Shown: positions 1 to 5,774 of the stretch, piece after piece
Position numbering within the stretch: position 1 is the first letter of the stretch
Layout of the letters: each line of letters starts with the position of its first letter
Notes under the pieces: generated by a model
Databases searched by the model: none
Seen by the model: the letters and a program-made list of their open reading frames with translations, nothing else
Told to the model about the DNA's origin: nothing
Origin: an uncultured Lachnospiraceae bacterium
Lineage (GTDB): Bacteria; Bacillota; Clostridia; Lachnospirales; Lachnospiraceae
Direction of reading: 5' to 3'
Assembly (NCBI GenBank): GCA_945643825.1
Contig: CALZEZ010000102.1
Span: forward strand, 1 to 5,774
DNA length: 5,774 nt
Translations under genes and position numbers: made by a program

Positions 1-47
1 TGTTTTCCATCCTTTGTTTTTCCAAAAGCCTGTTTTGTCATTCCCAT
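1..47 (-). CDS. Probable aldose 1-epimerase (GalM-like), N-terminal fragment cut by window edge
   Basis: Only the first 15 codons are visible, reading MGMTKQAFGKTKDGK. The pattern of an aromatic-glycine pair followed shortly by an Asp-Gly-Lys is typical of the N-terminus of aldose 1-epimerases (mutarotases), which interconvert the alpha and beta anomers of hexoses such as galactose and glucose in the cytoplasm. A GGGAGG ribosome binding site at 58-63 sits 10 bases before the ATG at 47. A second in-frame ATG at 41 would be 16 bases away, so 47 is preferred. The gene begins 20 bases after the recR stop with no terminator between, so it is probably the next gene of the same transcript. The start is well supported; the family is an inference from very few residues and needs the rest of the gene. 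Confidence 0.55.
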   Translation of the reverse strand, partial: MGMTKQAFGKTKDGK

Positions 48-67
48 TGTAATCGTTCCTCCCTTTT

Positions 68-664
68 CTATAGTTCTATACGCCCCTCTAAAGCACGTAA
101 CAATGTTACTTCGTCTATGTATTCCAGATCTCCGCCAACCGGAACACCGCTTGCTATTCTGGTCACCTTCACGCCGGAGGGTTTGATCAGCTTGCTGATG
201 TACATCGCTGTCGTCTCTCCCTCCAAGCTGGAGTTTGTGGCGATAATAACCTCCTCAACATCATCCCGGAGGCGATTGACCAGCTCCTTGAGCTTGATAT
301 CGGCAGGTCCGATTCCAAGCATCGGGGAAATCGCACCATGAAGCACATGATAGACTCCCTCGTATTTGCCGGTCTTCTCGTAAGCCGCAAGATCTCTGGA
401 GTTCTCCACCACCATAATCTGCTTCTTATTGCGTCTGGCATTGGCACAGACCGGACAGACCTCCTGGTCAGTCAGGGTATAGCATTCCCTACAGTAGCGA
501 ACATGCTCCTTCGCATCTAAAATCGCACCGGCAAGCCTGTCCACCCGATCCTTTGGCATATTAATCAAGTGAAACGCCAGCCTCTGTGCGGATTTATTGC
601 CAATTCCCGGCAATGCCGCCAATTCTTCAATTAATCGATTAATGTGCCCACTATATAATTCCAT
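68..664 (-). CDS. recR: Recombination mediator protein RecR
   Basis: RecR works with RecO (and RecF) to load RecA onto single-stranded DNA at gaps and stalled forks. The 198-residue length is normal for the family. The order of parts is canonical. A helix-hairpin-helix region near residues 10-30 contains LPGIGNKSAQRLAFHL. A four-cysteine zinc site uses C58, C61, C70 and C73. A Toprim domain runs from about residue 80 to 175, starting at the IMVVEN strand and including HGAISPMLGIGP. The conserved C-terminal stretch has SGVPVGGDLEYID and a final TLLRALEGR. The ATG overlaps the ybaB stop by one base (TAATG), which suggests translational coupling. An AGGAGG lies 12 bases upstream, somewhat far, which fits coupled initiation. 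No key residue appears to be missing. Confidence 0.97.
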   Translation of the reverse strand: MELYSGHINRLIEELAALPGIGNKSAQRLAFHLINMPKDRVDRLAGAILDAKEHVRYCRECYTLTDQEVCPVCANARRNKKQIMVVENSRDLAAYEKTGKYEGVYHVLHGAISPMLGIGPADIKLKELVNRLRDDVEEVIIATNSSLEGETTAMYISKLIKPSGVKVTRIASGVPVGGDLEYIDEVTLLRALEGRIEL

Positions 665-1008
665 TAAAACGGAAGGCCTCCTAAGCCGCCTGTCATCTTA
701 TTCATCATATCTGCACTGGCAGAGTCTGCCATGCGAAGAGCCTCGTTGGTCGCTGCCACAATCAGATCCTGCAGCATCTCGATATCATCCGGATCCACAA
801 CCTCCTCAGCAAGAGTCACCTTGAGCACCTCTTTCTTTCCGGACACAGTCACCTCAACTGCTCCGCCACCAGCCTTGGCGCTAAATTCCTTCGTCTCGAG
901 CTCCTTCTGGCTCTCCTCCATCTGACGCTGCATTCTCTGCGCCTGCTTCATCAGATTATTCATATTGCCCGGCATTGCTCCTGCCGGAAATCCTCCACGT
1001 TTTGCCAT
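664..1008 (-). CDS. ybaB: YbaB/EbfC family nucleoid-associated protein
   Basis: This is a 114-residue member of the YbaB/EbfC family, small dimeric DNA-binding proteins nearly always encoded between dnaX and recR. The N-terminus is Gly/Met-rich (about residues 5-16). A long charged helix follows (about 17-42, containing MKQAQRMQRQMEESQKEL). Next comes the alpha/beta core, with the family signature VEVTVSGKKEVLKVTL and VVDPDDIEMLQDLIVAATNEAL. The C-terminal tail is flexible (MTGGLGGLPF). The start is supported by GGAGG seven bases before the ATG. The gene follows dnaX after 14 bases, and its stop codon is shared with the recR start. The family is certain by sequence and position. Its cellular role is known mainly from homologues: DNA binding and nucleoid association, with a possible link to RecR-dependent repair. 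Confidence 0.96.
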   Translation of the reverse strand: MAKRGGFPAGAMPGNMNNLMKQAQRMQRQMEESQKELETKEFSAKAGGGAVEVTVSGKKEVLKVTLAEEVVDPDDIEMLQDLIVAATNEALRMADSASADMMNKMTGGLGGLPF

Positions 1009-1022
1009 GGTTTTTCCTCCCT

Positions 1023-2612
1023 TTAAAATGGTTCTGTTTTATCCTGCGCATCCTCATCCTCATCTTCCTCGATATCGATCTGGATAAGCTGCGTCAAATC
1101 TACATACTGCTTTTCAAAATCTTCCTTATGCGCAATTGTCTGATACTGCACGGAAACCTGCCGTTCAATGGTTTTCTCGATCAGGTTCTGCAAAGTCTCC
1201 TGATTCTCCTTATGCTGAATAAAGTAATCCGATGCAACACCATCCTCTAATACTATCAGAAGTCCGCCATCCGGCGCAAGCGAAAGATCCGCTTTGCCAA
1301 GATAGGATTTCATCGGATAATCGCAGGAGCCCTTTATCATTGCCCAGTTGCGTATCAGCTCCGTAATCTCGTTGGGAATCGCCTTGGGAAGCGGCGGCTT
1401 CTCTATGCTCTGTGAAGACTCATCCGCTGTTTGACCGGATGCCCCCTGTATCACGACACCCTTCTCAAGCTTTTCCTCTATCGTGCGGATTCGGTCTAAC
1501 AGCGAATCCGTCTCAACCTCCATCTCGGGTTTACATAACTTTATCAAGGCAATCTCAATCGGGATTCTCTTCTGAGCCGCATAGCGCAGCTGTCCCGAAA
1601 GCTCCGAAAACACCCGGATGTATCGGATCAGAAGCTGTGCATCCACAAGTGATGCCTCCTCCATAAGACGCATACGGTTCTCGGTCGAGATGTCGATCAC
1701 ATCCTCCATGTTCTCCGAGGTGTTTACCAGCAAAAGATTGCGCAGATACCAGGTGAACTCTGACACAAACTGCATAAGCTCGCGTCCCTGCATCACGATT
1801 TCCTCCAGAAGGCGGATGCATCCAGATACGTCATGGTCAATCACCAGACGAAACAACCGGCTAAATACCTCTGTATCCACGGCACCGAGAACATCCAGCG
1901 CCATGTCGTAGGTAAGCTCCTCTCCGAAATGAAAAGCGATACATTGATCCAGAAGACTCAGTGCGTCACGCATCGAGCCGTCCGCGGTTTTGGCAATATA
2001 CCGCAGTGCACGCTCCTCCACGGGAATCTGCTCTTCCTTCATCAGCTCGCGCATTCTGTCACAAATCGTATCGATTGAAATACGTTTAAAATCATATCTC
2101 TGGCATCTTGAGAGAATCGTGATCGGAAGCTTATGAACCTCGGTTGTTGCCAAAATAAAAATCACATAGGAGGGCGGTTCCTCGAGGGTCTTTAGCAGTG
2201 CATTGAAGGCCCCTATAGAAAGCATATGCACCTCGTCGATGATATAAACCTTATATTTTCCCTCAGCCGGAGAATAGGATACCTCATCCACAATCTCACG
2301 AATACTGTCTACTCCGTTGTTTGAAGCAGCATCGATCTCAATCACATTCATACTGCTGCCCGCTGCAATGGCTTTGCAGGTCGGACATTCTCCGCAGGGA
2401 CTTCCGTCCACCGGATGCTCACAATTCACGGAGCGGGCAAAAATTTTCGCAATCGTGGTCTTACCTGTTCCACGTGTGCCGCAGAACAGGTAAGCATGTC
2501 CGATACGATCGGAATTTATCTGATTTTTTAAGGTAGTAACGATATGGTCCTGCCCTTTGACATCCTCAAAGCAGGCAGGTCGAAACTTACGATATAACGC
2601 TGTATAGGACAT
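1023..2612 (-). CDS. dnaX: DNA polymerase III subunit gamma/tau
   Basis: DnaX is the ATPase core of the replicative clamp loader, opening and loading the beta clamp and organising the replisome. The AAA+ module opens with ALYRKFRP and contains Walker A GTRGTGKTT (residues 45-53). The zinc-binding cysteines are C64, C73, C76 and C79. The DAASNNGVDSIRE segment starts at 94. Walker B is YIIDEVHML (123-131), sensor 1 lies in ILATTE, and the SRC motif is at 168-170. A clamp-loader collar (about 230-365) follows, then a short linker (about 390-405) and a C-terminal globular domain ending in a very acidic tail (IDIEEDEDEDAQD). At 529 residues it is shorter than E. coli tau. The start at 2612 is backed by GGAG at 2621-2624, inside the end of pfkA. 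Only three bases separate it from the pfkA stop, so coupled translation is likely. I found no late slippery run that would make a separate gamma form. Confidence 0.98.
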   Translation of the reverse strand: MSYTALYRKFRPACFEDVKGQDHIVTTLKNQINSDRIGHAYLFCGTRGTGKTTIAKIFARSVNCEHPVDGSPCGECPTCKAIAAGSSMNVIEIDAASNNGVDSIREIVDEVSYSPAEGKYKVYIIDEVHMLSIGAFNALLKTLEEPPSYVIFILATTEVHKLPITILSRCQRYDFKRISIDTICDRMRELMKEEQIPVEERALRYIAKTADGSMRDALSLLDQCIAFHFGEELTYDMALDVLGAVDTEVFSRLFRLVIDHDVSGCIRLLEEIVMQGRELMQFVSEFTWYLRNLLLVNTSENMEDVIDISTENRMRLMEEASLVDAQLLIRYIRVFSELSGQLRYAAQKRIPIEIALIKLCKPEMEVETDSLLDRIRTIEEKLEKGVVIQGASGQTADESSQSIEKPPLPKAIPNEITELIRNWAMIKGSCDYPMKSYLGKADLSLAPDGGLLIVLEDGVASDYFIQHKENQETLQNLIEKTIERQVSVQYQTIAHKEDFEKQYVDLTQLIQIDIEEDEDEDAQDKTEPF

Positions 2613-2615
2613 GAA

Positions 2616-3689
2616 TTAATCTCCAAAGCTGATTCCTAAAAGCTTCGCCTCTTTTACAATTGTTGCATCCGGATCCACCATCTTAAGCTTGCCGGCCACA
2701 TCCTCAAGCGGAACCTTGACGATCTCACGATTCTTAATGCCTACCATGAAGCCGTATTCCCCTTTCAGAATAAGTTTGCCGGCCTCAGCGCCCAGACGGC
2801 TTGCAAAAACACGATCGTACGGGCAGGGACTTCCGCCGCGCTGGGTATGACCGGGAACCGTCACGCGAACCTCCTGACCGGTCAGCTTCTGAATCTTGGC
2901 TGCTACCTCATAGGATACCGAAGGATAAGGATTATTCTTCATCTTCTCCTTATATTCCTTCTTGGACAGCTTTGCGTCCTCTTTAGAAATTGCACCCTCT
3001 GCTACCGCCAAAATCGTAAAGCGGCTGCCGCGCTCGGTACGCTTCTTAATCGCCTCAACTACTTTATTGATATCATAGGGAATCTCCGGGAGAAGGATAA
3101 TATCAGCGCCGCCTGCCATACCGGCATTGAGTGTCAGCCACCCAACCTTATGCCCCATTACCTCGACAATAAATACACGTCCATGGGAGGATGCTGTCGT
3201 ATGAATACAATCAATACACTCTGTCGCAATGTCCACTGCGCTCTGAAAACCGAAGGTCATATCGGTTCCCCACAGGTCATTGTCAATAGTTTTGGGAAGG
3301 GTAACAACATTTAAGCCCTCCTCTCGAAGGAGATTGGCAGTCTTATGCGTTCCATTTCCACCAAGGATAACCAGGCAATCCAGCTTCAGCTTATGATAGT
3401 TCTGCTTCATAGCCTCCACCTTGTCCACACCATTTTCATCTGGCTCACGGATCAATTTAAAAGGGGTTCTGGAGCTTCCGAGAATCGTGCCGCCCTTTGT
3501 CAGTATCCCCGAAAAATCACTGGAGGACAGCATTCTGAAATTACCATAAATCAGTCCCCTGTAGCCATCTAAGAATCCGTAAATCTCTACTTCCTCGTCT
3601 GCATTTGCCAGTGTCTTAACCACGCCGCGCATTGCTGCATTTAAGGCCTGACAGTCACCGCCACTTGTAAGCATTCCAATTCGTTTCAT
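2616..3689 (-). CDS. pfkA: 6-phosphofructokinase, PPi/mixed-type lineage (phosphoryl donor uncertain)
   Basis: The enzyme phosphorylates fructose 6-phosphate to fructose 1,6-bisphosphate, the committing step of glycolysis. At 357 residues it is longer than the roughly 320 of E. coli PfkA and fits the mixed-substrate group. Visible motifs: the N-terminal TSGGDCQALNAAMRG, GGNGTHKTANLL (110-121), the catalytic PKTIDND (132-138; D136 is the expected base), VEVMGHKVGWLTLNAG, and GHTQRGGSPCPYDR near the C-terminus. N112 replaces the Mg-binding Asp of E. coli (D103). G113 matches the Gly of ATP-type enzymes, while K133 matches the Lys of PPi-type enzymes. The reading frame extends upstream to 3719, but the start at 3689 (MKRIGMLTSGGD) is chosen because it gives the usual N-terminus and has AGG motifs 7-14 bases upstream. 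It appears to head the dnaX operon. Confidence 0.93.
   Translation of the reverse strand: MKRIGMLTSGGDCQALNAAMRGVVKTLANADEEVEIYGFLDGYRGLIYGNFRMLSSSDFSGILTKGGTILGSSRTPFKLIREPDENGVDKVEAMKQNYHKLKLDCLVILGGNGTHKTANLLREEGLNVVTLPKTIDNDLWGTDMTFGFQSAVDIATECIDCIHTTASSHGRVFIVEVMGHKVGWLTLNAGMAGGADIILLPEIPYDINKVVEAIKKRTERGSRFTILAVAEGAISKEDAKLSKKEYKEKMKNNPYPSVSYEVAAKIQKLTGQEVRVTVPGHTQRGGSPCPYDRVFASRLGAEAGKLILKGEYGFMVGIKNREIVKVPLEDVAGKLKMVDPDATIVKEAKLLGISFGD
2621..2624 (-). promoter_or_regulatory. Ribosome binding site of dnaX inside the pfkA 3' end
   Basis: The minus strand reads GGAG followed by eight bases and the dnaX ATG. The motif lies within the last codons of pfkA, just before its TAA at 2618-2616. 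Ribosomes finishing pfkA therefore end on top of the dnaX initiation site, which favours coupled expression of the two genes. Confidence 0.75.
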
Positions 3690-3760
3690 ACTAATACCTG
3701 TCCTTTCCCAAGATGCCATGCATTCTTGTATAGAGTACCTTGCTTTTCATTCACAATTCC

Positions 3761-3789
3761 AGTATACCATTAGAGATTGTTTCGTACAA
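3761..3789 (-). promoter_or_regulatory. Candidate sigma-A promoter for the pfkA-dnaX-ybaB-recR operon
   Basis: On the minus strand, TTGTAC (3789-3784) is followed by a 17-base spacer and TATACT (3766-3761). A TG one base before the -10 box makes it an extended -10 element. The -10 box is a 5/6 match and the -35 box 3/6. It overlaps the last codons and stop of the peptidase gene, and the expected start point would leave a leader of about 65 bases before pfkA. A second, weaker pair further down (TTGTGA, 18 bases, TATACA) is possible. The call rests on motif matching only. Confidence 0.45.
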
Positions 3790-4756
3790 TCGCGAATACC
3801 TCTTTATTTCTGTCAAAAATGCTCTTCGCCTCCACCTGTCCGGCTGGCGGCAGATTTTTTCCAAATTCCAGTGTGACAGAAGGCTTTCCCAGCACAGTAA
3901 CAACATAATCAGCAAAGGTTCCATAGCTTGGAATCGTGTTTGTCTGAGCCGGTACATAATAATGATTACTTGCTGCAATCGCATAGGCAAGCTGCGTACT
4001 CTTTGCATTGATCTCCGGTAAACCGATGGAGCTGCCCTTAAAGATTACGTTGCCCTGCTGGTGGAAATTGATAAAGCAGTCAAAATCCCCATTGGTTGCA
4101 AAATCACAGAGTGCCTGTGCCTCAGGCTCTGTCATGGGTGCATAGCCCTTAAACATCTCAAAATCAGGACCGGTGTAGCCATACATATTAACCGTATCCC
4201 ATCTCGCATCAAACTGACGATTCAAATCAATCCCGCGGATATTGGCCTTCCAAAGCATGCGGTGTCCTCTGCTTAAAACAAAGGCACGAAGCTCGGGCTC
4301 TGTCTCCGGGATCGAATCAATACCGAGCTGAACATAACAGATTCCATCCGGATTCACCATCGGCACAATATAGAAGCAGGTGTCATTGCACATATCAAGC
4401 ATTTCCCCGCGTGCGTAGGCAGACGCGTAGTATTCCACCAATGCCATGCATACCTGTGGTGCTACATACTCTCTGGCATGCTGACCGGTCTGTACTAGAA
4501 TTCTCCTCTCGGCATCCGGGTTTCCCAATCTCAGACATAAGATAGGCCGGTGCAGAAGAGATTGCCCGATCTGCTCATACTGGATAAACTCCGGATAGGC
4601 CTGATTCAGCAGAACCGAATCCACCAGCATCTCCTCATAGGTGTAGGTAGTCTCAAGCTGAACAATAGGTTCCGTGACCAGTGGCTGCGGCATCTCTGCA
4701 GCCGGATTCGTTATCGTAAGTAACGTTGTCAGTAATGCGATAGGTAATTTAATCAT
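3770..4756 (-). CDS. Secreted M14-family zinc carboxypeptidase / possible muropeptidase
   Basis: A 328-residue metallopeptidase of family M14. The N-terminus looks like a short signal peptide: MIK, a hydrophobic stretch from about 4 to 15, then TNPAAE with probable cleavage near residue 20. The protein is thus expected outside the membrane. The zinc ligands are H93 and E96 (GQHAREYVAPQ) and H232 (INFHQQG). NPDG is at 135-138. The substrate-carboxylate motif DLNRQF is at 177-182, and the catalytic glutamate is E297 in VTLEFG. Tyr278 lies in the substrate-loop region. All key residues are present, so it should be active. Family members include carboxypeptidases and the gamma-D-Glu-diaminopimelate peptidases of cell-wall turnover; no wall-binding domain is present to decide. 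The start has AGAGGAAGG just upstream. The tRNA-Ser terminator ends about 30 bases before the gene, leaving little room for a promoter of its own. Confidence 0.9.
   Translation of the reverse strand: MIKLPIALLTTLLTITNPAAEMPQPLVTEPIVQLETTYTYEEMLVDSVLLNQAYPEFIQYEQIGQSLLHRPILCLRLGNPDAERRILVQTGQHAREYVAPQVCMALVEYYASAYARGEMLDMCNDTCFYIVPMVNPDGICYVQLGIDSIPETEPELRAFVLSRGHRMLWKANIRGIDLNRQFDARWDTVNMYGYTGPDFEMFKGYAPMTEPEAQALCDFATNGDFDCFINFHQQGNVIFKGSSIGLPEINAKSTQLAYAIAASNHYYVPAQTNTIPSYGTFADYVVTVLGKPSVTLEFGKNLPPAGQVEAKSIFDRNKEVFAIVRNNL
3775..3791. repeat. Short inverted repeat overlapping the pfkA promoter candidate
   Basis: Perfect six-base arms, GATTGT and ACAATC, flank a five-base centre. The element lies in the final codons of the peptidase gene and covers the candidate -35 box of the pfkA promoter. 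There is no T-run after it, so it is not an intrinsic terminator. It could be an operator or chance within coding sequence. Confidence 0.35.
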
Positions 4757-4787
4757 TATGCCTTCCTCTTTATGTATATGTATAGTG

Positions 4788-4823
4788 AAGAAAAAAGCAA
4801 CCCATGAAACCTATGGATTGCTT
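4788..4823 (-). terminator. Intrinsic terminator after tRNA-Ser
   Basis: On the minus strand, AAGCAATCCAT and ATGGGTTGCTT form an 11-base-pair stem with one G-U pair around a seven-base loop (4806-4812), followed directly by a T-rich run (TTTTTTCTT). It begins five bases after the tRNA 3' end and fits Rho-independent termination of the tRNA transcript. Confidence 0.9.
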
Positions 4824-4828
4824 GTGAG

Positions 4829-4914
4829 CGGAGTCGGAGGGATTCGAACCCTCGTGCCCCGGAGGGCAAACGCATTTCGAGTGCGCCCCGTTATGACCGC
4901 TTCGATACGACTCC
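4829..4914 (-). tRNA. tRNA-Ser (anticodon CGA, reads UCG)
   Basis: The 86-base sequence folds as a type II tRNA. The acceptor stem is GGAGTCG/CGACTCC (seven pairs). A three-pair D stem carries the GG of the D loop. The anticodon stem is GCGCA/TGCGT with loop CTCGAAA, placing the anticodon CGA at 4879-4877. A long variable arm (TGCCC/GGGCA) is followed by T arm GAGGG-TTCGAAT-CCCTC. The discriminator base is G, as in serine tRNAs. The long variable arm plus the CGA anticodon settle the identity. The 3' CCA is not encoded (CTC follows), so it must be added by a nucleotidyltransferase. The gene has its own promoter and terminator. Confidence 0.97.
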
Positions 4915-4935
4915 GGATAGAACCTACGAAAATAT

Positions 4936-4964
4936 ATTATAAAGGATGAAGTCGTCGAAGTCAA
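4936..4964 (-). promoter_or_regulatory. Sigma-A promoter of tRNA-Ser
   Basis: The minus strand carries TTGACT (4964-4959), a 17-base spacer and a perfect TATAAT (4941-4936). Transcription should begin near 4929, giving a leader of about 15 bases to be trimmed by RNase P. The -35 box starts 17 bases after the stop codon of the two-receiver gene. A perfect eight-base palindrome, ACTGCAGT (4967-4974), lies just upstream of the -35 box; its meaning is unknown. Confidence 0.88.
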
Positions 4965-4980
4965 GAACTGCAGTGCCCTC

Positions 4981-5757
4981 TTATTCGTCTCCAAGTATCT
5001 TATGAATGGTCTGCATTACCCGGTTGCGATCTGCCGGTTTGAGCAGGTACCCTGCCGGATTCATCTTGAGTACGGCAGCAATGTGTGCCTTGTCATTTAC
5101 CGCGGTGAGAAATACAACCGGAATGTCTCTCCACTGCTTTCTGTCACGGATCATCTCTAACGTCTTTCTTCCATCGTTAATCGGCATCTCATAATCTAAG
5201 AAAATCAGATCCGGCATATCCTTCTCAATCAGAATGATTGCCTCTGTCGCAGAGGTCGCCATGGATACGTCATAATAATCCTGCAGATTTGCCCGCATGG
5301 CCCGAAGCTGTACCGCATTATCATCCACTAACAGGATTTTCTTCTTCGGCAGCAGCGACTGTCCATCCCCGAGACCTGCGGAGGAATACGCATCCTCCTT
5401 TGGTGAGATCGTCTCCCCGAGGCGTGCGGCGATCTGTCTTGCCAGATTGGCATTGCTGATTGGTCTGGTTAACGTCCGACAACAGCCCTCTTCCAGAAAT
5501 GGTCTGAGCGTCTCCTGCTCATGAAGCGTTCCCACGCATATGACCGGAATATAGCCATACTGAAAGGCAAGCGTTGTAAAGAGCTCTCCCTTGTCCTCCC
5601 CGATTCCCATGAGATTAATCAGAATCAGATCCGGCTCCTTATTATCTAACATCCCACACACCAGATCGAGGCTGCACGAGCAAAGCTGCATTCGAAAGTA
5701 ATCTGCCAGATACGAGTTCAGCTCCTGTGTGTATTTATTGTATTTTCCTATTACCAT
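4981..5757 (-). CDS. Tandem receiver-domain response regulator without output domain (first receiver degenerate)
   Basis: This 258-residue protein has two CheY-like receiver domains. The second (about 139-258) is complete: acidic pair D145/D146 (ILLVDDN), phosphoacceptor D188 (IFLDYEMP), T218 (VFLTA) and K240 (LLKPAD). The first (1 to about 114) keeps the fold pattern but lacks the chemistry. It has Gly-Lys-Tyr after the first strand instead of acidic residues, N48 at the phosphoacceptor position (LILINLMG), G76 in place of Thr/Ser, and R98 for the Lys before Pro99. A Ser/Gly-containing linker (about 116-137) joins them. There is no DNA-binding or enzymatic output domain, so signalling is probably by protein contact. 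No sensor kinase is in the window. No clear ribosome binding site precedes the ATG at 5757, and an in-frame TAA at 5766-5764 bars a longer start. No terminator is seen after its stop. Confidence 0.85.
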   Translation of the reverse strand: MVIGKYNKYTQELNSYLADYFRMQLCSCSLDLVCGMLDNKEPDLILINLMGIGEDKGELFTTLAFQYGYIPVICVGTLHEQETLRPFLEEGCCRTLTRPISNANLARQIAARLGETISPKEDAYSSAGLGDGQSLLPKKKILLVDDNAVQLRAMRANLQDYYDVSMATSATEAIILIEKDMPDLIFLDYEMPINDGRKTLEMIRDRKQWRDIPVVFLTAVNDKAHIAAVLKMNPAGYLLKPADRNRVMQTIHKILGDE

Positions 5758-5774
5758 CAGACTTTACATTTTTT

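Noticed and set aside
671..684. Near-palindrome around the AGGAGGCCTTCC upstream of recR as a regulatory hairpin
   Set aside because: Only the central AGGCCT is perfectly symmetric, and the rest is ybaB coding sequence plus a ribosome binding site.
2524..2533. A-rich run in dnaX (TTA AAA AAT around residues 28-30) as a frameshift site for making gamma
   Set aside because: It lies in the first 30 codons, so slippage would give only a tiny peptide. A functional gamma-producing site should be after the ATPase and collar domains, and no such run was seen there.
2847..3314. Plus-strand 155-codon frame opposite pfkA
   Set aside because: It lies wholly within a well-supported minus-strand gene, shows no recognisable domain, and is rich in residues expected from antisense reading.
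3690..3719. Upstream start for pfkA adding MASWERTGIS
   Set aside because: The extra residues do not resemble the family N-terminus, which begins directly with MKRIGMLTSGG. The AGG-containing ribosome binding site falls within this extension.
4773..4800. Possible peptidase promoter: TTGCTT, 16 bases, TATACA on the minus strand
   Set aside because: Both boxes are weak, the -35 box would be the terminator stem itself, and the start point would fall inside the ribosome binding site.
4674..4949. Plus-strand reading frame of 91 codons containing GGIRTLVPRRANAFRVRP
   Set aside because: This is the reverse strand of the tRNA-Ser gene read as protein, a well-known false gene type. It also spans the tRNA terminator and the start of the peptidase gene.

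Overview
The window looks like a chromosomal core region of a clostridial Firmicute, most likely Lachnospiraceae. Evidence is the dnaX-ybaB-recR order, strong GGAGG-type ribosome binding sites, the short clostridial-type tau protein, and the style of the phosphofructokinase and RecR sequences. This is inference from protein character; no search was run. Every gene lies on the minus strand, so transcription runs from the high-coordinate end to the low end. I see no mobile element, CRISPR array, phage gene or clearly new system.

From the transcriptional start side: (1) 5757-4981 encodes a 258-residue protein with two receiver domains and no output domain. Its first receiver has lost the phosphorylation residues and its second is intact. 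(2) 4964-4788 is a compact tRNA-Ser(CGA) unit with its own near-consensus promoter, the tRNA and an intrinsic terminator. (3) 4756-3770 encodes an exported M14 zinc peptidase with a complete set of catalytic residues. (4) From 3689 down to the window edge there is a tightly packed run: pfkA (6-phosphofructokinase), dnaX (DNA polymerase III gamma/tau), ybaB (nucleoid-associated protein), recR (recombination mediator), and the first codons of a probable aldose 1-epimerase. Gaps here are 3, 14, -1 and 20 bases, and I see no terminator between genes. A candidate promoter for this run overlaps the 3' end of the peptidase gene.

Functionally, dnaX, ybaB and recR form the widely conserved replication/repair module: clamp-loader ATPase, DNA-binding protein and RecFOR-pathway partner. 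What stands out is that the module sits between two sugar-metabolism genes, with dnaX using a ribosome binding site inside the end of pfkA. The phosphofructokinase carries an unusual active-site combination (GGNGT with PKTIDND) that leaves its phosphoryl donor open. No stretch over 300 bases lacks a gene; the longest such stretch (4757-4980) holds the tRNA unit.
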